Positions 51,585 through 60,474 of a stretch of 64,000 bases of DNA are shown here, piece by piece. The position numbers and the translations under genes are program-made. Source of the stretch: Lachnospiraceae bacterium UBA3273 (GTDB lineage: Bacteria; Bacillota; Clostridia; Lachnospirales; Lachnospiraceae); contig DEUB01000067.1 of the NCBI GenBank assembly GCA_002362385.1, positions 1 to 64,000 on the forward strand, in the 5' to 3' direction. The notes beneath the pieces are model-generated. The model was not told where the DNA came from. It did no database searches and was given only the letters and a program-made list of their open reading frames with translations. Positions within the stretch are counted from its first letter, which is position 1. Each line of letters opens with the position of its first letter.

Positions 51585-52673
51585 ATGAGGATTTTACAGC
51601 TTATGCCCACCCTTGCCTATGGAGACGCGGTGGGAAACGATGCTTTGGCAATACACAGGATTTTAAATAACAGAGGTTACGAAACGAAAATTTATGCGGA
51701 GATCATTGATAAAAGGATTCCGCGGGAAATTGCGGACCCTGTATGCAGGATGGAAACGGATGGGGACGACGTTATTATTTACCACATGTCTACCGGGTCC
51801 GGGCTGAACGCCGGATTTGCAAAGATGAAGGGCAGGAAGGTCATGATCTATCATAATATCACGCCTTCCCGTTTTTTTAAGGGATATAATCCGGCTCTGG
51901 AAAAATTGTGCAGGGACGGAAGGTATGCCCTGCAGTATCTGTCTGACGAGGTGGATTACGCCCTGGCGGATTCCGAGTACAATGCCGGGGAGCTTAGGGC
52001 CCTTAAGTATAAATGCCCCGTGGATGTAATGCCCATTCTCCTTTCCTTTGAGGATTACCAAAGGGAAGCTTATGCCGGAGCAGTGAAGGAATACCGGGAT
52101 GGAAAAACGAATGTTATTTTTACCGGGAGGATCGCGCCCAATAAAAAGCAGGAGGACGTGATCAATGCCTTTTACCATTATCAAAAATATTACAACGAGG
52201 AATCCCGCCTGATCCTTTTGGGCTCTTATTTCAATATGGAAGCCTATTATGAGCGGCTAAAGGACTATGCAGAGCGGCTTCCTGTAAAAAATGTTGTTTT
52301 TACGGGGCATGTCAGCTTTGAAGAAATGCTTTGCTGTTACCGGGCGGCGGATCTGTTTTTGTGCATGAGCGAGCATGAGGGCTTCTGTGTGCCTTTAGTG
52401 GAAGCCATGTATTTCCGTATTCCCATTGTGGCATATGACAGCAGCGCCATCGGGTATACCTTAGGAGGCAGCGGCATTCTGCTTAAGGATAAAAATCCCC
52501 TGGAAGCGGCAGGGGTCATGGACAGGATCCTAAAGGACGAAGCTTTAAGAAAACAGATCCTTGCAGGGCAGGATAAGCGTTTGCAGGATTTTGGGAAAGA
52601 GCGCACGGAGCGGCTGTTTATGGAAAAGATCGAGGGATTTTTGAGGAATGAAGGGTTATTGAAAGATAGATGA
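51585..52673 (+). CDS. Family 4 glycosyltransferase, duplicated block B2
   Basis: A 362-residue GT-B transferase with N-terminus RILQLMPTLAYGDAVGNDAL, IYHNITPSRF, NVIFTGRIAPNKKQED and E-x7-E motif in EHEGFCVPLVEAM. It parallels the enzyme at 47444 along its whole length. A GCGGAGG site precedes the ATG. Confidence 0.92.
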   Translation: MRILQLMPTLAYGDAVGNDALAIHRILNNRGYETKIYAEIIDKRIPREIADPVCRMETDGDDVIIYHMSTGSGLNAGFAKMKGRKVMIYHNITPSRFFKGYNPALEKLCRDGRYALQYLSDEVDYALADSEYNAGELRALKYKCPVDVMPILLSFEDYQREAYAGAVKEYRDGKTNVIFTGRIAPNKKQEDVINAFYHYQKYYNEESRLILLGSYFNMEAYYERLKDYAERLPVKNVVFTGHVSFEEMLCCYRAADLFLCMSEHEGFCVPLVEAMYFRIPIVAYDSSAIGYTLGGSGILLKDKNPLEAAGVMDRILKDEALRKQILAGQDKRLQDFGKERTERLFMEKIEGFLRNEGLLKDR

Positions 52674-52719
52674 TTATTGGAGAATAAAGGTTTATTGAAT
52701 GAATGAAAGGTTTTGAATC

Positions 52720-53883
52720 ATGAAGGATAAGATTTGTTTTGTGGTACAAAGATACGGGTTGGAAGTAAACGGCGGGGCGGAGCTGCACTGCAGAGAGATC
52801 GCAGAGCATATGGGGGAGCAGTTCCATGTCACGGTCCTTACTTCCAGGGCAGTGGATTATATGACATGGGAGGATCGGTATGACGCCGGAGAAGAATGTA
52901 TAAACGGAGTAAGGGTCTTAAGATTTTCCGTAGAGCATCCCAGGGATAACGCCAGATTTAATAAACTGAACGGCAGGCTTATGGGCGGAAGAAGGATTGA
53001 CGAAGCGGAGTGGGTAAAGGAGCAGGGCCCTTTTGTGCCGGAGCTTACAGCCTATATCAGGGAGCATAAGGACGAGTACCGTTGCTTCATTTTTTTTACT
53101 TACCTGTATTATCCCACCGTGGAAGGCATTAAGGAGGTAAAGGAAAAAGCGATCCTTGTGCCGGACGCTCACGATGAAGTTTTTTTGAGGATGAAAACAT
53201 ATAAAAATCTGTTCCGTATGCCGAAAGGCTTCTTTTTCAATACGGAAGAAGAAAGAGAGCTGGTGTTTAAAAAATTTCATCTGAAAAATGTTCCCTGTTT
53301 TGTGGGAGGGATCGGCATTGAAGTGCCGAAGAAGGCTGACGGCGGCAGATTTAAGGAGAAATACGGACTTTCCCAATATATTCTGTATGCCGGAAGGATC
53401 GATGTGGGAAAGAACTGCCATAAGCTGTTTGCCTGTTTTGATCTGTATAAAAAAAGAAATCCGGGGGATTTAAAGCTGGTACTTATGGGAAAGGAGATCA
53501 TCAATGTCCCGCAGAGGGAAGATATTGTTTCTTTGGGATTTGTCAGTGAAGAAGATAAATACGACGGTATGGCGGGAGCAAAGCTTATGGTCATGCCCTC
53601 ACGGTATGAGAGCCTTTCCATTGTGGTGCTGGAATCCATGGAATTAGGCGTGCCCGTCCTGATCAACGGAGATTGCGACGTCTTAAAAGGACATTGCAAA
53701 AAGAGCAACGGAGGCTTGTATTATACGGGATACTATGAATTTGAAGGGGCATTGAATTATATGCTGACCCATGAGAAAGAGCGGATCTTAATGGGAAAAA
53801 ACGGAAAAAAATACGTAAATGACAATTATTGCTGGGAAAAAGTGACGGAAAATCTTAAAAATTTAATAAATATCACTAAATAG
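52720..53883 (+). CDS. Family 4 glycosyltransferase, block A2 paralogue
   Basis: A 387-residue GT-B transferase, last gene of the glycosyltransferase run. N-terminus ICFVVQRYGLEVNGGAELH, donor segment YAGRIDVGKNCHKL, intact E-x7-E in SRYESLSIVVLESM. It is closest to the product of 49764. An in-window promoter for the secreted-protein genes follows directly, so the glycan operon probably ends here. Confidence 0.92.
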   Translation: MKDKICFVVQRYGLEVNGGAELHCREIAEHMGEQFHVTVLTSRAVDYMTWEDRYDAGEECINGVRVLRFSVEHPRDNARFNKLNGRLMGGRRIDEAEWVKEQGPFVPELTAYIREHKDEYRCFIFFTYLYYPTVEGIKEVKEKAILVPDAHDEVFLRMKTYKNLFRMPKGFFFNTEEERELVFKKFHLKNVPCFVGGIGIEVPKKADGGRFKEKYGLSQYILYAGRIDVGKNCHKLFACFDLYKKRNPGDLKLVLMGKEIINVPQREDIVSLGFVSEEDKYDGMAGAKLMVMPSRYESLSIVVLESMELGVPVLINGDCDVLKGHCKKSNGGLYYTGYYEFEGALNYMLTHEKERILMGKNGKKYVNDNYCWEKVTENLKNLINITK

Positions 53884-53895
53884 CAGATATTTCCT

Positions 53896-53924
53896 TTGCA
53901 AATCAACTAGATATAGGGTATAGT
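53896..53924 (+). promoter_or_regulatory. Promoter of the second secreted-protein gene group
   Basis: TTGCAA (53896-53901) and TATAGT (53919-53924) are 17 bases apart, about 46 bases before the glucosaminidase start. GTATAGT is repeated nearby (GTATAGTTGTTGTGTATAGT). Confidence 0.6.
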
Positions 53925-53969
53925 TGTTGTGTATAGTGTAAAAATCGTCCAAGGATGAAGGAGGAGTTT

Positions 53970-56168
53970 ATGAAGAAAATACGTATGACGGGATTTTTGC
54001 TTGCAGCCGTGCTTTTGCTACAGAGTCCTCTGACCGTACTGGCTTCCCAGGTAAGCGGCAACGACTTAGGGCTTATGGAAGAAACAAAGGCCGGCAGCCT
54101 TAGTGAAAACGATCTGGATGATTATGACAGGGCATGTGAAGAGGTAAGGGAGTCCCTTAAGGAAATCCTTGATGACAAGCCTGTATATGTATTGCTCTAT
54201 AACACGGATAAATACGGATTGAAAACGGAACCGGAAAAGAACGCGCCCGAAGCGGGAAGCGTCGGCAGCGGGGCGCAGCTTGAAATAAACGACGTGGCTT
54301 TTGATGAAGAACTGGGCGTTTTATATCTGGTAACCGCCTATGTAAACGGAAGCCCCGTTAAGGGGTATGTGGAAGGCGCTTATATCGTTACCAATGACGC
54401 GGAGTTCAACCAATGGCAAAACGAAGAACTTGTAAAGGTAACCGGTGCGGTCTATCATTCGGAGATGTCCAATCTGGAAGCCATCTATGTGAATTTCCCA
54501 AGCGGTTACTGGGAGCCTTTGGCCGCTTTGAGTCAGAGCCACCCCAATTGGATCTTTGTTCCCTTCCATACGGGTTTGGAGTGGTCCGGGGTAGTAGCGG
54601 CACAGAGGGAGGGGGTAAGGAGCCTTGTCTACAGGACCGTGGATGATTCGTGGAAATCCAAGGATCCCGGGGATTATGACCCGGCTACGGGACAATATGT
54701 GCCAAAGAGCGGGGCAAACTGGTTCCGGGCTTCGGAAACGGGAGTCAGCTATTGCTTAAATCCTCTCAATTATTTAAATGAAAACAATATTTTTGCATTC
54801 GAACAGCTTACCTATAACCAGAGCATCCACAATTCATCGGGAGTTGCGGCTATCATAGCCAATTCATGGATGAGCGGGCGCGCTTTGGAGGACGGCTCGG
54901 GCGGGCTTTATCAGGATGTGTTTGTGGAAGTCGGAAGCCGGACGGGGGTAAGCCCCTATCATCTTGCCAGCCGTGTTCTCCAGGAACAGGGCACCAGGGG
55001 AGATTCAGGACTGATCTCCGGCGCATACGGCGCATACAATTACTTTAATGTAAAAGCCAGCGGCGCAACGGATGCGGAGATACTTGCCAACGGCATAGCC
55101 TATGCCCAGAGTCAGGGCTGGGTTACCAGATATGCGTCCATTTTAGGCGGCGCCCAGGTGGTGGGCAGCAATTATATTTCCAAGGGGCAGGACAGCCTGT
55201 ATCTGCAGAAATTTGACGTGGACGCTTCCCATTACGGCCTGTATGCACACCAGTACATGCAGAATATTCAAGCTCCCATGACGGAAAGCGTTTCCGTAAG
55301 AAGGGCTTATTCCAATGCGGGGGCTCTTGACAATAATTATGTATTTAAGATTCCGGTATACCTGAATATGCCTGGCGGAGGCACCGGCGGAGGCGGCAAC
55401 GTGACCCCGGGGCCGGGAGGCTATCCCGTATCGGAAGAATTCATAACCCAGCTTTATAAAAGCATCCTGGGGAGAAATCCGGATTCGGACGGGCTGGAAT
55501 ACTGGAAAAACAAAATGAGCACCGGCTCTACGGCTGCGGATCTTGTTATGGGTTTTTTTGACAGCCAGGAGATGAAAGACCGTAAATTGACAAACGAACA
55601 GTATCTGGAGTATGCCTATACTGCGATCTTAGGAAGAGCGCCTGAGCCGTCAGGCAAGGCTTATTGGCTCGGGGAACTTGAGGAAGGCGTTACCAGAAAC
55701 TGTATCCTCGCAGGTTTTGTGGAATCCGCAGAGTTTACCAATCTGTGCAATTACTTCGGCATCAGGAAGGGTTCCATTACGAATCTGCTTCCAGCGGACA
55801 AAAACCGCGGGCAGACAAAATTTGTAGTCAGGCTGTACCGGAACATTTTCAACAGGGAAGCCGACGAGTGGGGCTTGAACGACTGGACATACAGGCTTCA
55901 GAACGGCCTTTCTGCATGCGATATTTTAGAGGGCTTTATCTACAGCGAAGAGTTTAGGATCAATGATTTTACCAATGAGCAGTATGTGGAGATCCTTTAT
56001 AGGACCCTTTTGGGCAGAAAATCGGACGCTGCGGGCAAAGCGGACTGGGTAGCGCGCTTAAACAGCGGCCAGAGCAGAAGCCAGATCCTTGCAGGCTTTG
56101 CTTATTCGCCCGAGTTCAATGCGCTGTGTCAGGAATATGGGGTTAAGGTAGGTACTTTAAAACGATGA
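53970..56168 (+). CDS. Secreted endo-beta-N-acetylglucosaminidase with SH3-like domain and DUF4214 repeats
   Basis: A 732-residue secreted protein. The signal peptide ends near VLA (25), followed by VSGNDL (28-33) and LSENDL (44-49). An SH3-like domain (about 75-140) precedes a glucosaminidase domain (about 180-440) with candidate catalytic Glu339 in ASRVLQEQGTRG. This type hydrolyses the glycan strands of peptidoglycan. A Gly-rich linker (PGGGTGGGGNVTPGPGG) leads to four DUF4214 repeats (about 488-732). AAGGAGGAG before the ATG at 53970 decides the start. Its stop overlaps the subtilase start (ATGA). Confidence 0.88.
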   Translation: MKKIRMTGFLLAAVLLLQSPLTVLASQVSGNDLGLMEETKAGSLSENDLDDYDRACEEVRESLKEILDDKPVYVLLYNTDKYGLKTEPEKNAPEAGSVGSGAQLEINDVAFDEELGVLYLVTAYVNGSPVKGYVEGAYIVTNDAEFNQWQNEELVKVTGAVYHSEMSNLEAIYVNFPSGYWEPLAALSQSHPNWIFVPFHTGLEWSGVVAAQREGVRSLVYRTVDDSWKSKDPGDYDPATGQYVPKSGANWFRASETGVSYCLNPLNYLNENNIFAFEQLTYNQSIHNSSGVAAIIANSWMSGRALEDGSGGLYQDVFVEVGSRTGVSPYHLASRVLQEQGTRGDSGLISGAYGAYNYFNVKASGATDAEILANGIAYAQSQGWVTRYASILGGAQVVGSNYISKGQDSLYLQKFDVDASHYGLYAHQYMQNIQAPMTESVSVRRAYSNAGALDNNYVFKIPVYLNMPGGGTGGGGNVTPGPGGYPVSEEFITQLYKSILGRNPDSDGLEYWKNKMSTGSTAADLVMGFFDSQEMKDRKLTNEQYLEYAYTAILGRAPEPSGKAYWLGELEEGVTRNCILAGFVESAEFTNLCNYFGIRKGSITNLLPADKNRGQTKFVVRLYRNIFNREADEWGLNDWTYRLQNGLSACDILEGFIYSEEFRINDFTNEQYVEILYRTLLGRKSDAAGKADWVARLNSGQSRSQILAGFAYSPEFNALCQEYGVKVGTLKR

Positions 56169-58330
56169 AAAGATCAAAGTGTTTCAGACAAATAGCGGTG
56201 GCAATTTTAATTGCCACCCTTTTGTGCGATAAGGGAATCATATATATCAATGCGGCGGGACTCGGTTCCATGGTACCCGCGGGAAGTGTTTCTTCAAATG
56301 ATATGCAAAATGAATACGGTCCGGAGAACGGCCGGAAAACAGAGGGCACGGACCTTACGGCAGACGCCGGGGGCGAGGAAACGACGGATGGTCTGGAAGA
56401 GGGGGTGGATTATGCCTCCGGGGAAGTCATTCTGGTTTTGGAGGACGGAGGTTATGCCGCTCTTGCCATGGAAGGCATAGATGAAGAGGTTTCCGGGGAT
56501 GATGAAACACAGTTCGTCGTTGTGGATTTAGAGGAAGATGTGAGCGTGGAGGAAGCAGTGGATTACTATTCCGGGCTTCCGGGCATAGCTTACGCCCAGC
56601 CCAACTATATCTATGAATTTGAGGATGATAAGCTGTGGGAGGAAGCGGTCAACGATCCCCGGTATGCCGAGCAATGGTATCTGGATTATTTAAATATGGA
56701 AGAGGCGTGGCGCCTTATGGATTCCGTGCCCTGCAGTCCGGTAAAGGTAGCCGTCATAGACAGCGGCATCGACCTGTACCACGAGGATTTAAATGCCAAT
56801 GTGGACCCGGCTTCCTGCGTCAATTCCGTTACGACCGCTTACCCTAAGATCGATAATGATTATTCCGCAAACGGCCACGGGACCCATATAGCAGGGATCG
56901 TAGGCGCCGTTACGGGAAACGGGCAGGGCGTTGCGGGCGTTGCGGGCAATTATGCAAAAATTTCGGCCATCCAGTGCCATGACGGAAATAAGATGCTTTC
57001 CTCTTATGTGGTAAACGCCATTCAATATGCCGTTATGACGGATGCGGACATTATAAATTTAAGCATGGGCACCAGCCAGTCAGATCCTCTTTTGGAAAAT
57101 GCCATGCAAAAGGCCTATGATGCGGGAATTCTCATTGTTTGCTCCGCCGGAAACGACGGAACGGACAGGACCCACTATCCGTCTGCGTACAGCTCGGGGA
57201 TCGGCGTGATCGCCACGGGAAAAAACGGGCAGAAGCGCAGCGATGCAAATTATGGGACGGATAATTTCATTTCCGCCCCCGGCGATCAGATATTAAACAC
57301 TCTTCCAAACGGGCGTTACGGATATCTGGGAGGTTCATCCATGAGCGCAGGGGTGGTTTCAGGGGTTGCGGCGGCCATGCTTTCCGTAAATCCTTCCCTG
57401 TCTGTAGAAGAAGTGAAACAGATACTGGCGGAAACGGCTGTGGACACGTATTCTCCCGGATTTGACGCTTATTCGGGCTGGGGGATCGTTTCGGCGGACA
57501 AGGCCGTAAAAACGGCCATCGAGATGCGTTACGGCCAAGTGCCTCCGGAACCGGAGGAGCCGGAAGAACCGGAGATACAGGATAAACTGCCGGATTCGCC
57601 GGAAAGCTTTGTGAGAAGGCTTTACCGTTACTGCCTTGGCAGGGAGGCTGACGAGGACGGGCTTATGGATTGGACGAACAGGCTCTCTTCCGGCAGGGAA
57701 AACGGCGGAGAAGTGGCGGCAGGGTTTTTATTCAGCTCTGAATTCAAGGCCTTTAACCTAAGCAACGAACAATATGTAGAGGTTTTATACAGATTGTTTT
57801 TGGCCCGTAAGCCTGACGAGGGCGGGAAGGCCGACTGGGTTGCGAAGCTTAATAACGGCATGTCCAGGGAATATGTCATGAACGGCTTCAGCGCATCCCC
57901 CGAATTTCAGATGATCTGCGAGGGCTGCGGCATTCATCCGGGGACCGTGCCCCTTACCCAGATGCGGGACCAAAATGAGCAGGCGACGGCGTTTATCGTA
58001 AGAATGTATGAAAAGGCTTTGGGCAGATCCTTTGATGAAGAGGGCCTGAACGACTGGTGCCAAAGGCTGCTTGGCGGCAGCTGGACGCCTTACCGGATAG
58101 CGACGGAGGGATTTTTTCATTCTCCGGAGTTTCTGATGAAAAATACCACTGACGAAGAATTTGTAAAGATTTTGTACAGGACGTTTTTAAACAGGGAATA
58201 TGACGAAGCCGGACTTGCCTACTGGCTTAACAGGTTAAGCCGGGGAGAGAGCAGGGACAGAGTGATAGCGGGCTTTTCCGATTCCCGGGAATTTGCCGAT
58301 TTTATGGCAAAATATGGACTGGCACGTTAA
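56165..58330 (+). CDS. Secreted subtilisin-like serine protease (S8) with DUF4214 repeats
   Basis: A 721-residue secreted protease. A hydrophobic signal segment ends near residue 31, and VSSNDM lies at 42-47. An inhibitor-type propeptide is recognisable at about 75-155 (VVVDLEEDVSVEEAVDYYS, IAYAQPNYIYE). The S8 catalytic triad is Asp199 (VAVIDSGID), His238 (NGHGTHIAG) and Ser392 (GGSSMSAG), with oxyanion motif CSAGNDG. A Pro/Glu linker (PPEPEEPEEPE) is followed by four DUF4214 repeats (about 475-721). It is translationally coupled to the glucosaminidase. It may mature or shed co-secreted proteins of this set, which is inference. Confidence 0.92.
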   Translation: MKRSKCFRQIAVAILIATLLCDKGIIYINAAGLGSMVPAGSVSSNDMQNEYGPENGRKTEGTDLTADAGGEETTDGLEEGVDYASGEVILVLEDGGYAALAMEGIDEEVSGDDETQFVVVDLEEDVSVEEAVDYYSGLPGIAYAQPNYIYEFEDDKLWEEAVNDPRYAEQWYLDYLNMEEAWRLMDSVPCSPVKVAVIDSGIDLYHEDLNANVDPASCVNSVTTAYPKIDNDYSANGHGTHIAGIVGAVTGNGQGVAGVAGNYAKISAIQCHDGNKMLSSYVVNAIQYAVMTDADIINLSMGTSQSDPLLENAMQKAYDAGILIVCSAGNDGTDRTHYPSAYSSGIGVIATGKNGQKRSDANYGTDNFISAPGDQILNTLPNGRYGYLGGSSMSAGVVSGVAAAMLSVNPSLSVEEVKQILAETAVDTYSPGFDAYSGWGIVSADKAVKTAIEMRYGQVPPEPEEPEEPEIQDKLPDSPESFVRRLYRYCLGREADEDGLMDWTNRLSSGRENGGEVAAGFLFSSEFKAFNLSNEQYVEVLYRLFLARKPDEGGKADWVAKLNNGMSREYVMNGFSASPEFQMICEGCGIHPGTVPLTQMRDQNEQATAFIVRMYEKALGRSFDEEGLNDWCQRLLGGSWTPYRIATEGFFHSPEFLMKNTTDEEFVKILYRTFLNREYDEAGLAYWLNRLSRGESRDRVIAGFSDSREFADFMAKYGLAR

Positions 58331-58378
58331 AAAGGAGTATAATAGTTGCGGTAATTGCTTTGGAAGAGGGGATGTACG

Positions 58379-60457
58379 ATGAAGAAAAGATATATAGCGG
58401 GTATTTTGGCGGCGTTCATAGCTGCCGGGGCTCTTTTAACGCCGGTTTCCGTAAATGCCGGGGAATTCGCTTTTACGGCTGAAGGTTTTAATACGGAAGA
58501 CTTTGATGTAAGCGGCTTTGACCTGAACGGTTTTGATCCGGACAGCCTTGATACGGATGGGATTAAAACGGGAGAGGGAGTCGTTGACAGATCCTATGAG
58601 GACGAAAACAGACCCCCTGAGGAGAGAAAAGCCGGACAGGAAGCGGATGTATCCGCAAACGTTTTATCCGAAAATGACCTTTCCTTACAGGAAGAAAGCG
58701 TTTTTTCCTACAGCGGGGCTTTGGAGGCGCCCAAGCCTTCCAAGACTTCCATAACCAATGCGGTCTATTATGTTTACGGAAAACGGGACTATCCTCTTCT
58801 CGATGTAAGACCCAACACTGCTCCCCCCTATTCTTTGGGGCAGGTATCGGCAGCGCACAGGCAGAAGGCTTTGGACAGCGTAAACCTTATGAGGATGATA
58901 GGAGGACTGCCCAGAGTATATATTCATGATTTTTACAATGAGCTGACCCAGTATGGCGCAGTGGTTCTTGCGGCAAATGATTCCCTTACCCATACCCCTC
59001 CAAGGCCTGCAGGGATGGATGATACCTTTTACGAAAACGGATATGCGGCTACCAGCCAGAGCAATATCGCTTACGGCTGGGTATCGGGCATGGATTCTTA
59101 TTTCAATATGCCAAGATTTACATTGGGTTACATGGATGATTCGGGCGCTAACAACGTGCCGGTGGTAGGTCACAGACGGTGGATCTTAAATCCCCCTATG
59201 CTGTATACGGGATTCGGATTTGCCTTAAACGGCAGGAACGCGGCTTACTCGGCCATGTATGCTTTTAACAGAAACGGGACAACGCCGGATTACGACTTTA
59301 TCTCATGGCCGGCATCGGGCAATTTTCCTTCCGAGTTCGGAAACATGGAGATGCCCTGGCATGTGACCTTAAATCCTGCCAAATTTGATATTTCCAGGAT
59401 GAACACGGGCAATGTAGAGGTTACCGTAACGGCGCCGGACGGCAGAAAACAGACGATCAACGCTTCAAATACGGCGGGAAATGTGGGAGATAAGAATCAG
59501 GCCTATTTTAACATTGATAAAGAGGGCTACGGTATTGCCAACGCCATCATATTCAGGCCGGGAACGGGCGTATTCGGTGGCGATGATTTAAGGGGCATTT
59601 ACAATGTAACGGTCAGCGGTCTGTATACAAGGAACGGGGCGCCGGCAAAGGTTTCCTACAATATTGATTTTTTCAGCGCCACTTACTATATGGGCGGCAG
59701 TGATAATGAAGCTGTTAATGATAAAGGGATCAACGGGTTTATCGAAAGACTCTACACCCTCTGCTTTGGCAGGGAAGCTGATGACGACGGCTTTATTTAC
59801 TGGAGGAATGCACTGATAGATAAGTCCAAATCGGGAGCTGTGGTGGCTCACGGATTCTTCTTAAGCGACGAGATGAAGCTCCGGAATTTGAGCGATGATG
59901 CTTTTGTGGAGCTTTTGTACCGGGTTATGATGGACAGGGCTTCCGATCCTTCAGGCAAGGCGTATTGGCTGGAGCGTCTTTCGGGAGGCGTATCCAGAGA
60001 GGGCGTTTTTAAAGGCTTTGCCGAGTCGGCGGAGTTTACCAATATCTGCGCTTCCTACGGAATAGACAGAGGATCCGCTCCGGTAAGTCAGGGAAGAGAC
60101 AGAAATACGGGGCTTACCATGTTTGTATCCAGGCTTTATACAAAGGCTTTGGGACGGCCTTATGACATAAGCGGATTAAACGACTGGTGCAGCAGGATCC
60201 TTAACGGTTCCTGGAGCCTTACGGATGCGGCAACTACGGGATTTTTCCATTCCCCGGAGTTTTTAAATAAAAAGTTAAGCAACGAAGAGTACGTGAAGGT
60301 CCTGTACCGCACCTTTTTGGGAAGGGAATACGATAAACCGGGACTTAATGACTGGGTAAACCAATTGAATTCCGGACAGAAATCCAGGGATGAGGTTTTA
60401 AGAGGCTTTTCAGGCTCCAGGGAATTTGCCGATATCATGAGGCAGTACGGATTATAG
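58379..60457 (+). CDS. Secreted CAP-domain protein with DUF4214 repeats, copy 1
   Basis: A 692-residue secreted protein. The signal peptide ends near VNA (27). A linker rich in G-F-D/N repeats (VSGFDLNGFDPDSLDTDG) precedes VSANV-LSENDL (91-101). A CAP/SCP-like domain covers about 160-310 (LDSVNLMRMIGGLP, SLTHTPPRPAGM, VGHRRWILNP), then a beta-rich domain (about 320-440) and four DUF4214 repeats (about 452-692). CAP domains in Clostridia have no settled activity. The first CAP histidine (LTHTPP) is present here but missing from the paralogue at 62099. A start at 58379 is chosen over an upstream in-frame TTG. Confidence 0.85.
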   Translation: MKKRYIAGILAAFIAAGALLTPVSVNAGEFAFTAEGFNTEDFDVSGFDLNGFDPDSLDTDGIKTGEGVVDRSYEDENRPPEERKAGQEADVSANVLSENDLSLQEESVFSYSGALEAPKPSKTSITNAVYYVYGKRDYPLLDVRPNTAPPYSLGQVSAAHRQKALDSVNLMRMIGGLPRVYIHDFYNELTQYGAVVLAANDSLTHTPPRPAGMDDTFYENGYAATSQSNIAYGWVSGMDSYFNMPRFTLGYMDDSGANNVPVVGHRRWILNPPMLYTGFGFALNGRNAAYSAMYAFNRNGTTPDYDFISWPASGNFPSEFGNMEMPWHVTLNPAKFDISRMNTGNVEVTVTAPDGRKQTINASNTAGNVGDKNQAYFNIDKEGYGIANAIIFRPGTGVFGGDDLRGIYNVTVSGLYTRNGAPAKVSYNIDFFSATYYMGGSDNEAVNDKGINGFIERLYTLCFGREADDDGFIYWRNALIDKSKSGAVVAHGFFLSDEMKLRNLSDDAFVELLYRVMMDRASDPSGKAYWLERLSGGVSREGVFKGFAESAEFTNICASYGIDRGSAPVSQGRDRNTGLTMFVSRLYTKALGRPYDISGLNDWCSRILNGSWSLTDAATTGFFHSPEFLNKKLSNEEYVKVLYRTFLGREYDKPGLNDWVNQLNSGQKSRDEVLRGFSGSREFADIMRQYGL
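59987..60038 (+). repeat. Near-identical 52-base tract shared with the SGNH hydrolase gene
   Basis: This stretch of the second DUF4214 repeat matches 61588-61639 with only two differences, including at silent positions, although the surrounding DNA is clearly more diverged. It suggests recent gene conversion between the repeats. Confidence 0.7.
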
Positions 60458-60474
60458 GATAGGGAAGTTTTACA

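Larger units (their letters stand above)
45783..53883 (+). repeat. Two paralogous glycosyltransferase blocks in tandem
   Basis: Block 1 (45783-49742) has gene order GT4, small coiled-coil protein, GT4 with MIPILAFGDAVGND start, GT4. Block 2 (49764-53883) repeats this order: GT4, larger coiled-coil protein, GT4 with LMPTLAYGDAVGND start, GT4. Corresponding proteins are recognisably homologous but well diverged, so the duplication is old. Confidence 0.75.
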
